53,463 nt of DNA from Caldisericales bacterium (lineage in GTDB: Bacteria; Caldisericota; Caldisericia; JAAYUI01), in the NCBI GenBank assembly GCA_012517765.1, contig JAAYUI010000021.1, forward strand, positions 1-53,463, read 5' to 3'. Every line of letters starts with the position of its first letter. The first letter of the stretch is position 1. Made by a program: the position numbers and the translations under genes. Under the pieces are notes generated by a model. That model was not told where the DNA came from. It worked only from the letters and a program-made list of their open reading frames with translations, and searched no databases. This document shows positions 26,761 to 35,466 of the stretch, piece after piece.

Positions 26761-26819
26761 GGTTTCCAAAACATAAAAAAACTGGTAAAATCTTTCCACC
26801 AAAAACTGGAGGAGAGAAA

Positions 26820-27611
26820 ATGGACAAGGACAATGTAAGACAGATTATCAATGTTGTTGCCACAGCGGCGATGATTTTTGTTAATTATCTTGCCAATGCG
26901 CTTCCGCTTGGTGGAAAAAATACCGGTGAACTTGCAGGTCTTTATTACAGCGATCCGATCAGAGTGTCCATCATCCCTTCACCCTATGCGTTTGCGATAT
27001 GGGGGCTAATTTATCTCCTGCTTGCTTTTTTTGTCGTCTACCAGGCGCTTCCGTCCCAGAAGGGGAATGAGATTTCCAGGAAGATTGGCTGGTGGTATTC
27101 TGTAACGTGCCTGTTTAATATAATGTGGATTTTTTTCTGGCATCTGCTCGACCATGTGTATTCCATCATTCCAATGCTGTTTTTGCTGCTTTCACTCATA
27201 ATGCTTTATCAGAAACTCGAAACAGGGAAGACCGGAGTTTCGCTTTTGGACAGGCTGGCTTACAAGGCACCATTTTCCATATACCTTGGCTGGATAACAG
27301 TGGCAACCATTGTTAATGTTTCGGTTTTTATTGTTACGGTCTCATCACTTCACCAATTCTTTCTTTCCATTGCTTCTGCCGAAATCTGGTCGATCCTGGT
27401 CCTGGTTGTGGCCATGCTCATTGGCTCGGCGACAGCATTTGTTAAGAAGGATTATCTATACCCGCTTGTGTTGGTCTGGGCGCTTTTTGCAATTGCAACC
27501 AGGAACGGTTTTTCTTCAGCCATTGGCATAACTTCTATAATATGCGCATCAATCATGTTTGTTGATTCAATAACCGTTGCTGTTTTAAGGCTTAGAAACA
27601 AATCAATCTGA
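26820..27611 (+). CDS. TspO/MBR-family tryptophan-rich membrane protein
   Basis: A 263-aa integral membrane protein. The N-terminal half has the TspO/MBR pattern of aromatic-rich helices: PSPYAFAIWGLIYLLLAFFVVYQ, WWYSVTCLFNIMWIFFWH and YLGWITVATIVN. The family binds porphyrins or other hydrophobic ligands. At 263 aa it is longer than the classical ~160-aa TspO, with extra C-terminal helices, as in a known longer bacterial subgroup. TGGAGGAGAG before ATG 26820 is a strong ribosome binding site. No porphyrin genes are nearby. Confidence 0.8.
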   Translation: MDKDNVRQIINVVATAAMIFVNYLANALPLGGKNTGELAGLYYSDPIRVSIIPSPYAFAIWGLIYLLLAFFVVYQALPSQKGNEISRKIGWWYSVTCLFNIMWIFFWHLLDHVYSIIPMLFLLLSLIMLYQKLETGKTGVSLLDRLAYKAPFSIYLGWITVATIVNVSVFIVTVSSLHQFFLSIASAEIWSILVLVVAMLIGSATAFVKKDYLYPLVLVWALFAIATRNGFSSAIGITSIICASIMFVDSITVAVLRLRNKSI

Positions 27612-27685
27612 ACAGGTGCATCAGTCTTTGCGCACCATTTAACCAGAAGCTAATGCAAGCTTGATTTGGTGATTTTGCCAGCTTG

Positions 27686-27713
27686 TTGACTGGCACCCTG
27701 GTGGTAATATACT
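27686..27713 (+). promoter_or_regulatory. putative sigma-70-type promoter of the M1-like gene
   Basis: TTGACT (27686-27691) and TATACT (27708-27713) are separated by 16 nt and lie 35 nt before the ATG at 27748. Confidence 0.5.
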
Positions 27714-27747
27714 TGTTCTACAACAACGAAACTAAGGAAGGTGTTTT

Positions 27748-30480
27748 ATGACATCCAGGTCTGTCGTCAGAATCGTGACTGTTTTGTTTGTGTGTGTCTC
27801 AGTATTGGCACCGAACCTCCCAAAATCTTCTCCTGCAGATGTCCAAGCGGCAGTCAAGCCAAGCTACCAGATAACCGCCTACAACATCACAATGTCGCAA
27901 AATCTGAAAGACAATACCACCGACATCACCTGTGAGATTGAATTCAAGGCCTTCCAAGACATTAAAAATGTTTTCCTTTACATAGATCCCATATTCAAGG
28001 TGAAATCAGTAAAAGGTCTTTCTGATTTCATCCAGGAAAAAGATTTGCTAATAATACCGGTCCAGGGGAAAAAGGACAAGACTTTTTCGATATCAATCAA
28101 TTATGTGGCCAGGCTGACCGGGACCGAGTATCCTGGCAGGGCATGGAACTATGTTGGCCAGGATGGCGTCTACCTTTTCCAGTGGTGGTATCCTGTGACT
28201 CTTTTCACCATTGCAGCCGGCTATTCTGATGTCATATCGATGAATATAAATGTGAGTTTGCCAATAGGATGGAAGGCCGCTTCTTCCGATGTTGTCTCGG
28301 AGCAGGTAAGCAAGGACAAGGCGTTCAACGAGGTCAAGATCCAGTCCAGAGACCCTTCGTTTTTCTACCATTTTATTGCAGGCCCTTATGAGATGCTAAA
28401 AATTGAAGACCCAAAGAAAGTTGTCTCAAAAACAACATTTTTTGGTGCAAAAGACAAGCTTGACCGTGGCAAGGAAATTTCATCCGCCATCTTTGATCTG
28501 TTGGCATATTACGAATCTGTTTTTGGAACCCCTGCGCCAAAGAATTATATGGTCATCCAGATGCCTGACAAATTCAAAACGGTAATTGCTGAAAGGGCAT
28601 CTCTTTTTATACCGACAGCGGCTTTTGCCAAAGTTGAAGAGAAAGACAAAAAAGACAAAAAAATACTTGATCTTGCCGATCCGGAATATCTGGCAGAAAG
28701 AGTTGCCTCTTCATGGTGGGGCGGCACAGTATTTGGTGTTGGGCCGGAAGCCGAGTTTCTTAACACATCGCTTTCAACATATTCCGGGATTCTCTATATA
28801 GGCCAGAAACTTGGCGAATCAAAGATGATCGAGATGCTGAGGAAGGCAAGAGTCGAGTATTTTGAAAAAGTTCAACCCAAAGATGAGAAGCCGCTTTCCT
28901 CAATCACCCAGGAAGACAAGCTGGACATCTATTTCAGGAAAAAAGGCCCGCTAGTTTTCCACATGTTGCGCCAAGTAATAGGGGAAGCGTCTTTTTTCAA
29001 GGGGCTCAAGAATTATGCAGGCAAGTTTGCAGGTAAATTTGCCACCATATCTGATCTCTCCCAGGAACTCTCAAAGGCCTCCGGAATGAAACTGGACTGG
29101 TTCTTCGAGCAATGGGTAAACCAGGCTGGAAGATTGACATACAATATCGATTTTGTACTTACCCCTGGCAGAAACCCCTACAAATACAAAATAACACTTG
29201 AATCAAAAACATCCTTCAAGATGCCATTCAAGATCGATGTTATAATGGCTGATCGAACCATTGAAAGCTTTGACTGGGACCTTAATGATCCTGATATGGA
29301 GAAAATACTTTCTTCCAAGAAAGAGCCTGTTGGTGCAAGGATCCACAATCCGGAAGGCTACATTCTGACAGACGAGTCCATAGTCAACACCCTCACAAGG
29401 GGCCCAATTTCAAACTTCTTCTACCTCGGCAATTTCATCATTGCGGAGGGAACATGGCAAGGAAATGAACTCATGGTGAAGGCCGCAGATGCCAGGGCGC
29501 AGTTCTATAAAAAAATGTTGAAAAAGTATTACAACCTTGATGTGCCCATAGTGCTGGATAAGGACCTGAACGCGGAAGACCTGAAAAAGTATAACCTGAT
29601 TCTTGTCGGTTGCACTGGTTGCAACAGTATCCTCTACTATTTTTCCGACAAGATACCTGTGAAACTGAACCAGGAAGGCATGCATGTTCATGACACAATG
29701 ATTCCAAACCCAGAGCGCGAAGGTGTGTATATTGCACCCAATCCTTCAAATCCGTGGAGTATCATTCTTGCAGATGAATTCTTCTATTCCAGCGACAATT
29801 TTGACACCCACAACCTGAATGTTGACTATTATCTCAGGAACCTTAAAACTGGAGACTCGACGAAAGGTTATTTCCATAAATTCGACAAGAACCTCTGGGA
29901 AGCTCCTGTTACACCAGGAGTAAGACTCGACTCTCCGAAAAACAACCAGATAGAGATGTTTGAAAACACATTCACGCTCAAGGGCAATGCAACAACTGAT
30001 TTTTATATCACCTATAATCAGGGGAACCCAAAAGTGTTTGGTACACCCCAGAACAGGGAATTCATACCGGCAGGGCCATTTGAAAAGAAGATCAGCTTCC
30101 TCAGGGGCAAGGATTTTGTAAACGACAGCCTTATACTCGACTCAAAAACCCAGTTTGCAACATATTCGAGGGTGCTGAAGCTTGATTTCAGGGGAGAAAT
30201 AGAACCACCAAAAATAAAGCTCCCGCAAGCTGTCAGAAGGTTCAAATCAGGTCAGGATGTAATTATAGACTGGGAAGCCAGCGACAATGAAACCTTCGAA
30301 TCTGACATCCAGTTTGCATGGTCTGTTGACCGTGGAGCACCAACCCAGTTTGCCAAGGGGAAAAGGGCGACACTGAAGGGAATGAAAATCGGAAAACACA
30401 CATTCAAACTGTATGGCATTGATGCCAGGGGCAACATAAATGCTTCAGTTCCGCCAGTTTCATTTGAGGTAGTGAAATAA
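27748..30480 (+). CDS. exported M1-aminopeptidase-like protein lacking zinc ligands (pseudopeptidase)
   Basis: A 910-aa protein with a signal peptide (to about residue 35). An M1-like N-terminal beta domain and thermolysin-like domain (to ~500) follow, then a beta-rich module (~540-720) and C-terminal Ig-like modules (from ~745). At the active site, where M1 enzymes have HELAHQWFG, this protein has ERVASSWWG (317-325): His to Glu317, Glu to Arg318, His to Ser321. The third ligand Glu, in LNEGFA, is Thr340 in LNTSLS, exactly at the HExxH-x18-E spacing. So the fold is kept but the chemistry is gone. AAGGAAGG precedes ATG 27748. A binding or scaffold role is inferred. Confidence 0.78.
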   Translation: MTSRSVVRIVTVLFVCVSVLAPNLPKSSPADVQAAVKPSYQITAYNITMSQNLKDNTTDITCEIEFKAFQDIKNVFLYIDPIFKVKSVKGLSDFIQEKDLLIIPVQGKKDKTFSISINYVARLTGTEYPGRAWNYVGQDGVYLFQWWYPVTLFTIAAGYSDVISMNINVSLPIGWKAASSDVVSEQVSKDKAFNEVKIQSRDPSFFYHFIAGPYEMLKIEDPKKVVSKTTFFGAKDKLDRGKEISSAIFDLLAYYESVFGTPAPKNYMVIQMPDKFKTVIAERASLFIPTAAFAKVEEKDKKDKKILDLADPEYLAERVASSWWGGTVFGVGPEAEFLNTSLSTYSGILYIGQKLGESKMIEMLRKARVEYFEKVQPKDEKPLSSITQEDKLDIYFRKKGPLVFHMLRQVIGEASFFKGLKNYAGKFAGKFATISDLSQELSKASGMKLDWFFEQWVNQAGRLTYNIDFVLTPGRNPYKYKITLESKTSFKMPFKIDVIMADRTIESFDWDLNDPDMEKILSSKKEPVGARIHNPEGYILTDESIVNTLTRGPISNFFYLGNFIIAEGTWQGNELMVKAADARAQFYKKMLKKYYNLDVPIVLDKDLNAEDLKKYNLILVGCTGCNSILYYFSDKIPVKLNQEGMHVHDTMIPNPEREGVYIAPNPSNPWSIILADEFFYSSDNFDTHNLNVDYYLRNLKTGDSTKGYFHKFDKNLWEAPVTPGVRLDSPKNNQIEMFENTFTLKGNATTDFYITYNQGNPKVFGTPQNREFIPAGPFEKKISFLRGKDFVNDSLILDSKTQFATYSRVLKLDFRGEIEPPKIKLPQAVRRFKSGQDVIIDWEASDNETFESDIQFAWSVDRGAPTQFAKGKRATLKGMKIGKHTFKLYGIDARGNINASVPPVSFEVVK

Positions 30481-30483
30481 GAA

Positions 30484-30594
30484 ATGGGATTTGATGACTG
30501 GGCCAGGTTTGTAGTCATAGGAATTCTTGGCATTGCAGTTGTTTTTCTTGTTGTTTTGCTGGTAATTGAGAAAACCAGAAGCATAAAAAAATAG
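30484..30594 (+). CDS. 36-aa single-span membrane peptide
   Basis: The ATG at 30484 lies 3 nt after the stop of the 910-aa gene and the peptide ends at TAG 30592-30594, just before a terminator. It has a short polar start (GFDDWARF), one hydrophobic helix (VVIGILGIAVVFLVVLLVI) and a basic end (EKTRSIKK), as expected for N-out/C-in insertion. The helix weakly recalls OadG-type gamma subunits, but it is much shorter. The tight position makes translational coupling likely. Function unknown. Confidence 0.5.
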   Translation: MGFDDWARFVVIGILGIAVVFLVVLLVIEKTRSIKK

Positions 30595-30619
30595 CTGGGT
30601 AAAATTAGATCATTTCATG

Positions 30620-30659
30620 AAAAGCCCCAGGAAAAACTTTTTCTGGGGCTTTTTGTTTT
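30620..30659 (+). terminator. Rho-independent terminator of the 27748-30594 operon
   Basis: AAAAGCCCCAG (30620-30630) pairs with CTGGGGCTTTT (30643-30653). The inner GAAAAA/TTTTTC extends the stem with one bulge, and a T-rich tail follows. Confidence 0.85.
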
Positions 30660-30850
30660 GGCTGGCTGGTTCTCCAAAATGACGCCCAAGAATTATTGGC
30701 TTTTCGAGCACGAATGCAAGAGTGGTCTGCTATGGAAGGTTGATTAATCCGATGGAATGATGCTGGAAGAGCGTTATAGTAAAAATCCATATAGAAGATC
30801 AAGTTCTATTTGTAATCAAGACGAGGGCCAATCTTGATTTTCAACAATTA

Positions 30851-30877
30851 AAAAGGCCCCTGATTCAGGGGCCTTTT
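30851..30877 (-). terminator. Rho-independent terminator of the PQQ-propeller gene (bidirectional form)
   Basis: AAAAGGCCCCTG (30851-30862) and CAGGGGCCTTTT (30866-30877) are perfect complements with a 3-nt loop. It lies 27 nt past the stop at 30905 on the minus strand. Confidence 0.85.
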
Positions 30878-30904
30878 GGTCTGTTTGATTGTGAAAGTTT
30901 GAGT

Positions 30905-32104
30905 TTACCAGACTTTTGCGCCAGTGGAAGCCTTGAGGCAGATTGTCTCCTGCGCTGCATTGGCGGTGCTTCTTGACGTCACCACGACATAGTCATTGGT
31001 GGTGGCTGGCCTGCAGGATGTTACTCCACCGACACTTGTTTTCCAGACTTCCTTCAAGTTCTGGTCGAGGCAGAAAATGATTCCATTGTCAGTGCCAAAA
31101 ACTATGTTCGAGCCCTGAACAACGGATGGCGAGCTGTTTACATAATCATCGGTCTTGAAATATTCAAGTTTTGCGCCAGTTGTGGCATCAAGACAATACA
31201 TTCCATTGCCCTTGTCGCTTACGGCCTGTGCGCCGATAAAAACCTTTCCGTTGAACACCAGTGGTGATGACTTGCACCATCTGACGTTGTTGTCATAGAA
31301 GCTCCATACCTTTGTTCCGGAAAGTGCATCAACCTTGTACACGCAACCATCGAAGGAGCCAAAGTAAAGATAGTAATTATCGCCTTCCTTGACCAGATTT
31401 GTGTCGCACTCGATTGGTCCGCCGTCATTGTATGGGTTTGTTGGATTTGGGCCTTTTCCGTCTGTTTCGAAATAGGCATTTTTCCATATTTTGGCATCTT
31501 TGCCGGTTGTGCTGTCAACCGGGTATACCTTTCCCCTGATTGAGCCTGCAAGTATGACGTCAAGTTTTAAATCAGATTTCTCAGTTTTGAGCCTTGCCGG
31601 TGTCCCATAGATCCAGCCTTCGCCCTTCAGCCATTCCCATGCAAGCTTTCCGTTCATGTCAAAGCACATTATTGTTCCCCTGCCAGAGTTGAAGCCTGTG
31701 GTGCCAAGGAATATTTTGTCATCGTAAACCATCGGCCTGCTGTAGTGGGCCTTCTCGACCCTGGCTTTCCAGACTTCCTTGCCGGTTGCGAGTTCCAGGC
31801 AAACCAGGAACCTGTATGGTGCGTCTGCGAGTGTGACGACCTGATATACCTTGTCGCCACGTATGGTTGGGGAAGTGTAAATCCTGTCAACTGTCTGGTA
31901 AGGTTGTGGCCACACCGGGGTCTTGTCGCCAAGCTTGAATGCCATTATTCCTGTCTCGCCCTTGACGCCAACAACGATGTCGCCTGAAATTGCAGGATTG
32001 GTTGACTGCCAGAAGCCACCAGCGTCAGTGAAATTGCCTGTTGGAACAAAAACCAGTGCCGTGAACGCAATGATCGCAATAAGAAGGGAAGCGGTCTTTT
32101 TCAT
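30905..32104 (-). CDS. exported PQQ-type beta-propeller protein
   Basis: A 399-aa protein. The signal peptide (KKTASLLIAIIAFTALVFV) is followed by repeated propeller blades with the motif 'V/CLDxxTGKxxWxxxx': LELATGKEVWKA, CFDMNGKLAWEW, VDALSGTKVWSF, CLDATTGAKLEYF, CLDQNLKEVWKT and LKASTGAKVW. These are PQQ-like (BamB/quinoprotein-type) repeats; no PQQ-binding Trp disc or dehydrogenase residues are evident, so it is likely a binding or assembly protein. TGGAGGC precedes ATG 32104. A promoter with a palindrome in its spacer lies directly upstream. It shares the repeat type with the 993-aa protein at 40694. Confidence 0.82.
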   Translation of the reverse strand: MKKTASLLIAIIAFTALVFVPTGNFTDAGGFWQSTNPAISGDIVVGVKGETGIMAFKLGDKTPVWPQPYQTVDRIYTSPTIRGDKVYQVVTLADAPYRFLVCLELATGKEVWKARVEKAHYSRPMVYDDKIFLGTTGFNSGRGTIMCFDMNGKLAWEWLKGEGWIYGTPARLKTEKSDLKLDVILAGSIRGKVYPVDSTTGKDAKIWKNAYFETDGKGPNPTNPYNDGGPIECDTNLVKEGDNYYLYFGSFDGCVYKVDALSGTKVWSFYDNNVRWCKSSPLVFNGKVFIGAQAVSDKGNGMYCLDATTGAKLEYFKTDDYVNSSPSVVQGSNIVFGTDNGIIFCLDQNLKEVWKTSVGGVTSCRPATTNDYVVVTSRSTANAAQETICLKASTGAKVW

Positions 32105-32135
32105 CTACAATGCCTCCAGTTTTGGACTTTTAACG

Positions 32136-32163
32136 ATTTTAAGAGTGAAAACTCTTACGTCAA
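32136..32163 (-). promoter_or_regulatory. putative promoter with palindromic operator in the -35/-10 spacer
   Basis: On the minus strand TTGACG (32163-32158) and TAAAAT (32141-32136) are 16 nt apart. The spacer is largely a perfect palindrome, TAAGAGT-GAAA-ACTCTTA (32140-32157), overlapping the -10 edge, a typical place for a repressor site. Confidence 0.5.
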
Positions 32164-32304
32164 CTTGGCCAGCGTAAATTCAAGGGAAAGCTAAAGATTT
32201 ATGAAGGGTTGTTTTGTTTCTTTTTCTCTTGCATGTTTGGTTTAAAGTTGTTTTTCGGCACTTTGCCTTGAGTTTTTGACCCATATTTGGCAAAATGCAA
32301 AACC

Positions 32305-33684
32305 ATGAGCACTCTTTCGGGTTATAAAGGTAAAGCGTTGTCTGTCCTAACCTCTTTTAATGCCAGAGTTTGGGCAGACGTTGAGATCGAAACCGACAAG
32401 GGCAATTTCAGGGGCATCATCCTGCCAAGGTCGGAACAGGCCGACGACCTGCACGTTGTCGTCAAGCTCCAGACCGGCTATAACATCGGCCTAGCGGTTG
32501 ATGGCATAAAAGCAGTCAAGGAGATTGGCTACAAGGAAGCCAAATACAAAATCCCGGAACAGGAGTTCCCGTTTGATCCAAAAAAGCCAAATGTGACATT
32601 GCTTGGGACAGGCGGAACAATTGCATCCAGGCTTGATTACAGAACTGGTGCTGTTATACCTGCTTTCACACCTGGCGAGCTTTATGGTGCAGTTCCCGAG
32701 CTTGCCGACATCTGCAATATGAAGACGGTAAAGCTTTTTGGTGTATTCTCCGAAAACATGGGCCCGGAGCAGTACATAACACTTGCTGAGGCGATCGGCA
32801 GGGAAATATCTAATGGAGCCGATGGAATAGTCATTGGCCACGGAACAGATACAATGCACCATACAGCAGCCTGCCTTTCATTCATGGTCCAGGACTCGCC
32901 GGTCCCGATTGTAATGGTCGGTTCACAGAGATCATCTGACAGGCCTTCATCCGATGCGGCATTTAACCTAAGGTGCGCAAGCCATACGGCATCACGCGGC
33001 CCCATTGCCGAGGTGATGGTCTGCATGTTTGGCCCGACCTCCGACTCATACAACCTCCTCCACAGGGGCACAAGAGTTCGTAAAATGCACAGTTCTTACC
33101 GCTCGACATTCAGGACAGTGTCCGATATTCCGCTTGCAATGTGCACGCCTGACAGCGTGACTCCACTCAAAAAGGAGTACAAGAGAAGAAGGTCTGACCG
33201 CAATGTCAAAGTGGACGCAGTTTTCGATGACAAAGTGGCGATTGTTTATTATTATCCAGCAATGAAGCCCGATATCATCGACTCTCTTGTTGAAAATGGT
33301 TACCACGGCATAGTCATTGCCGGAACAGGCCTTGGCCATGTCAACAAACCACTCTATGAACCGCTCAGAAGGGCCGTTCAGGCCGGTGTGCATGTCTTCA
33401 TGACCGTCCAGACACTTTGGGGTTTCGCACAGATGTACGTTTATGACACCGGCAGGGACCTCATGGAGCTTGGCGTTATTCCGGCTGCCAACATGCTTCC
33501 AGAAGTTGCATACATAAAACTCGGCTGGACACTTGGCCACACAAGGGAAAGGGATGAGGTCATGAAAATGATGCTCATCCCAGTAAATGGCGAGATTACG
33601 GAGCGCGAACCGCATGATGGTTATCTCATTTTCCAGGGTGGACTGCCGGAAATTGAAGATTTCTTGGGCAAATACATCAGATAG
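32305..33684 (+). CDS. gatD: GatD-type asparaginase-fold amidotransferase subunit (archaeal Glu-tRNA(Gln) amidotransferase subunit D-like)
   Basis: A 459-aa protein. An N-terminal small barrel domain (GYKGKALSVL..NFRGIILPR) is followed by an L-asparaginase I-like domain with LLGTGGTIASRLDY, GHGTDTMHHTAA and MVGSQRSSDRPSSDAAFNL. This is the GatD layout. Late conserved segments VQTLWGFAQMYVYDTGRDLMELGVIP and KLGWTLGHTRERDEVMKMM also match GatD rather than plain asparaginases. GatD releases ammonia from Gln for GatE, which converts Glu-tRNA(Gln) to Gln-tRNA(Gln), mainly in archaea. No gatE is in the window. ATG 32305 is chosen; an in-frame TTG at 32287 is possible and neither has a clear ribosome binding site. 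Confidence 0.8.
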   Translation: MSTLSGYKGKALSVLTSFNARVWADVEIETDKGNFRGIILPRSEQADDLHVVVKLQTGYNIGLAVDGIKAVKEIGYKEAKYKIPEQEFPFDPKKPNVTLLGTGGTIASRLDYRTGAVIPAFTPGELYGAVPELADICNMKTVKLFGVFSENMGPEQYITLAEAIGREISNGADGIVIGHGTDTMHHTAACLSFMVQDSPVPIVMVGSQRSSDRPSSDAAFNLRCASHTASRGPIAEVMVCMFGPTSDSYNLLHRGTRVRKMHSSYRSTFRTVSDIPLAMCTPDSVTPLKKEYKRRRSDRNVKVDAVFDDKVAIVYYYPAMKPDIIDSLVENGYHGIVIAGTGLGHVNKPLYEPLRRAVQAGVHVFMTVQTLWGFAQMYVYDTGRDLMELGVIPAANMLPEVAYIKLGWTLGHTRERDEVMKMMLIPVNGEITEREPHDGYLIFQGGLPEIEDFLGKYIR

Positions 33685-33699
33685 CGCAAAAAAGCAAAA

Positions 33700-33742
33700 T
33701 ATATCTCCTTATATACCTATTCGTATCATATAAGGAGATATA
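33700..33742 (+). repeat. 15-bp inverted repeat after gatD
   Basis: TATATCTCCTTATAT (33700-33714) pairs perfectly with ATATAAGGAGATATA (33728-33742) around a 13-nt loop, starting 16 nt after the gatD stop. It is followed by AAATTATTTT. It may be a weak terminator; the stem is nearly all A/T apart from the CTCC/GGAG core. A run of AT-rich sequence follows to ~33960. Confidence 0.55.
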
Positions 33743-33966
33743 AATTATTTTAGACAAGATATTTCGTCTAATAATTACTTATAGATATGTTATGTAACTA
33801 ATAATGTTATCATAGAATTTATATTTACTATTAGAGTTAATAGCAAATATTTATAACTAATAAGGTATTATTATCTACTTTTCATTTGGTTAGAGATGTA
33901 ATATTCCTAATATGGTATAACCAGGTCTTCGATGATTTTTTAACAAAATTTCCTATAATCACCCTC

Positions 33967-35205
33967 GTGAAAAGAGCTGTGGTTTTTTTGTTTTGTGGAT
34001 TGATAGTGTTAGCCATGCCGGCAAACGCTGGTATTTGCATTGCTCCTCCGGTTTCAAAAAAAGACATTGCCAAACCAGCCCCAAAAGAGACCCGGAAGAA
34101 AATCTGGAAACTCGGCGACAGAATTGTCCCTGGCCCCATCCCTCCCTCGCTTGGCGCACCGGAGCCGGTGCTGGACATCTGGCGCGGAGAAGTTTTTGGC
34201 AAAGAGGCTGGCCTTTCACTCCAGCTTGACGTCATAAAGCCAAAAGCATGCAGAGGCCAGACAGTCCCGATTGCAGTTTACTTCCACGGCGGTGGCTGGC
34301 GGAGCGGCAACAGGTATGGAATCTACAACACAATCAGGATTGAGCGCAAATTCTTGTACCAGATGGGTTTTGCAATAGCAAGCGTCGATTACAGGCTCTC
34401 CCAGCAGGCAAAGCACCCGGCGCAGATCAATGACTGCAAGCTTGCAATCCGCTATCTTCGCAAAAACGCGAAGAAATTCGGCATCGATCCGAACCGGATT
34501 GGTGTCTGGGGCCATTCTGCCGGCGGTCACCTGGTTGCTTTCCTCGGAACGGCTGACGAAAAAGACGGGCTTGAGGGCCCAGGATTGCCGGGGATATCAA
34601 GCAAGCCGCAGTGTGTTGTCGAATTGTACGGCCCAACCGACCTCACCCAGCCAGTGGGCGAAAATGGCTGGAGGGGAATAACCGAGGAACTGCTTGGGTG
34701 CAAACCTAAGGCCTGCCTGGAAAAGGCCATCAATGCGTCGCCTGTCACCTATGCCGATAAAGATGACCCGCCAGAGCTGATAATCCACGGTGAAAATGAC
34801 TCGGCAATCCTGTATCTTCAAGGCGAGCTGTTCGCAAGAAAATTGAAGCAGGTCGGTGCCACATGTGCTCTGATAAAGGTCAAAAACGCGGAGCACCAGT
34901 TCACGCCGTACCCTGGCTATCTGAAAATCAGCCCTCCGCTGGCAAGGATACGCTGGGTGATTGCCGCGCAGTTCTTCCGCTACCTGGAGCCATCGCTAAA
35001 AGGCGACCTGGATGTTGATGGAAGAGTCAACCTGAGGGACTTTGTCCTGATGTGCAAGCAGAGCGGCTCTGTGGGTGCCGGAATGGACGGTTCACCCGGG
35101 CCGGAATGGTGGAACCCTATGGCCGACTTGAATTCAGACGGGCTGATCGATTTGAAGGATATGGCGCTATTGCTGGGGATTGCTTTCAATTCTCGAATAA
35201 AGTAG
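33967..35205 (+). CDS. exported alpha/beta-hydrolase (esterase-like) with C-terminal dockerin
   Basis: A 412-aa protein. The signal peptide (KRAVVFLFCGLIVLAMPANAG) is followed by an alpha/beta hydrolase domain (~65-335). It has oxyanion motif HGGG (107-110), nucleophile elbow GHSAGGH (Ser184), acid Asp278 in HGENDSA and His310 in NAEHQF, a full triad as in BD-FAE/carboxylesterase relatives. Residues ~346-412 are a type I dockerin-like pair of Ca-binding loops (GDLDVDGRVNLRDF and ADLNSDGLIDLKDM). GTG 33967 is the start that begins the signal peptide; no ribosome binding site is clear. Dockerins plug into cohesins; none is seen in this window. An acetyl- or feruloyl-type esterase role is inferred. 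Confidence 0.82.
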   Translation: MKRAVVFLFCGLIVLAMPANAGICIAPPVSKKDIAKPAPKETRKKIWKLGDRIVPGPIPPSLGAPEPVLDIWRGEVFGKEAGLSLQLDVIKPKACRGQTVPIAVYFHGGGWRSGNRYGIYNTIRIERKFLYQMGFAIASVDYRLSQQAKHPAQINDCKLAIRYLRKNAKKFGIDPNRIGVWGHSAGGHLVAFLGTADEKDGLEGPGLPGISSKPQCVVELYGPTDLTQPVGENGWRGITEELLGCKPKACLEKAINASPVTYADKDDPPELIIHGENDSAILYLQGELFARKLKQVGATCALIKVKNAEHQFTPYPGYLKISPPLARIRWVIAAQFFRYLEPSLKGDLDVDGRVNLRDFVLMCKQSGSVGAGMDGSPGPEWWNPMADLNSDGLIDLKDMALLLGIAFNSRIK

Positions 35206-35466
35206 CTCCACAAAATTATACTAAATAGCATGAAAACGTGCATTGTGAAGAATGGATAGAATAAATTTACCTCAAAATATTGACTTGATGAGAGCTTAAT
35301 TAAAGCTACAATTTAAAAAATACACGATCTATCAGGAATATTGCCTAACAAGTCTTTTTGTATAATAGTTGTGGGATTTAAAACGTTGTTTTATTATAGA
35401 TTTGTATTGATTAGGTTTCAATACTATTATTAAGATTGCTTATAACAAATCTTTACGGAGGTCACC
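35206..35466. other. AT-rich intergenic stretch before the DUF4760-like gene
   Basis: This is a strongly AT-rich gap with a TATAAT-like hexamer near 35360. No -35 partner at good spacing and no gene-like frame were seen. The base composition matches the following gene rather than the rest of the window. Confidence 0.35.

Larger units (their letters stand above)
30595..30904. other. convergent intergenic region with two terminators
   Basis: The 310 nt between the + strand membrane peptide and the - strand PQQ-propeller gene hold two strong hairpins (30620-30659 and 30851-30877), one for each direction. No gene-like frame is convincing between them. Confidence 0.6.

Noticed and set aside
33743-33960. 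mobile element in the AT-rich stretch after gatD
   Set aside because: There is only one local inverted repeat and AT-rich sequence; no transposase and no terminal repeats.
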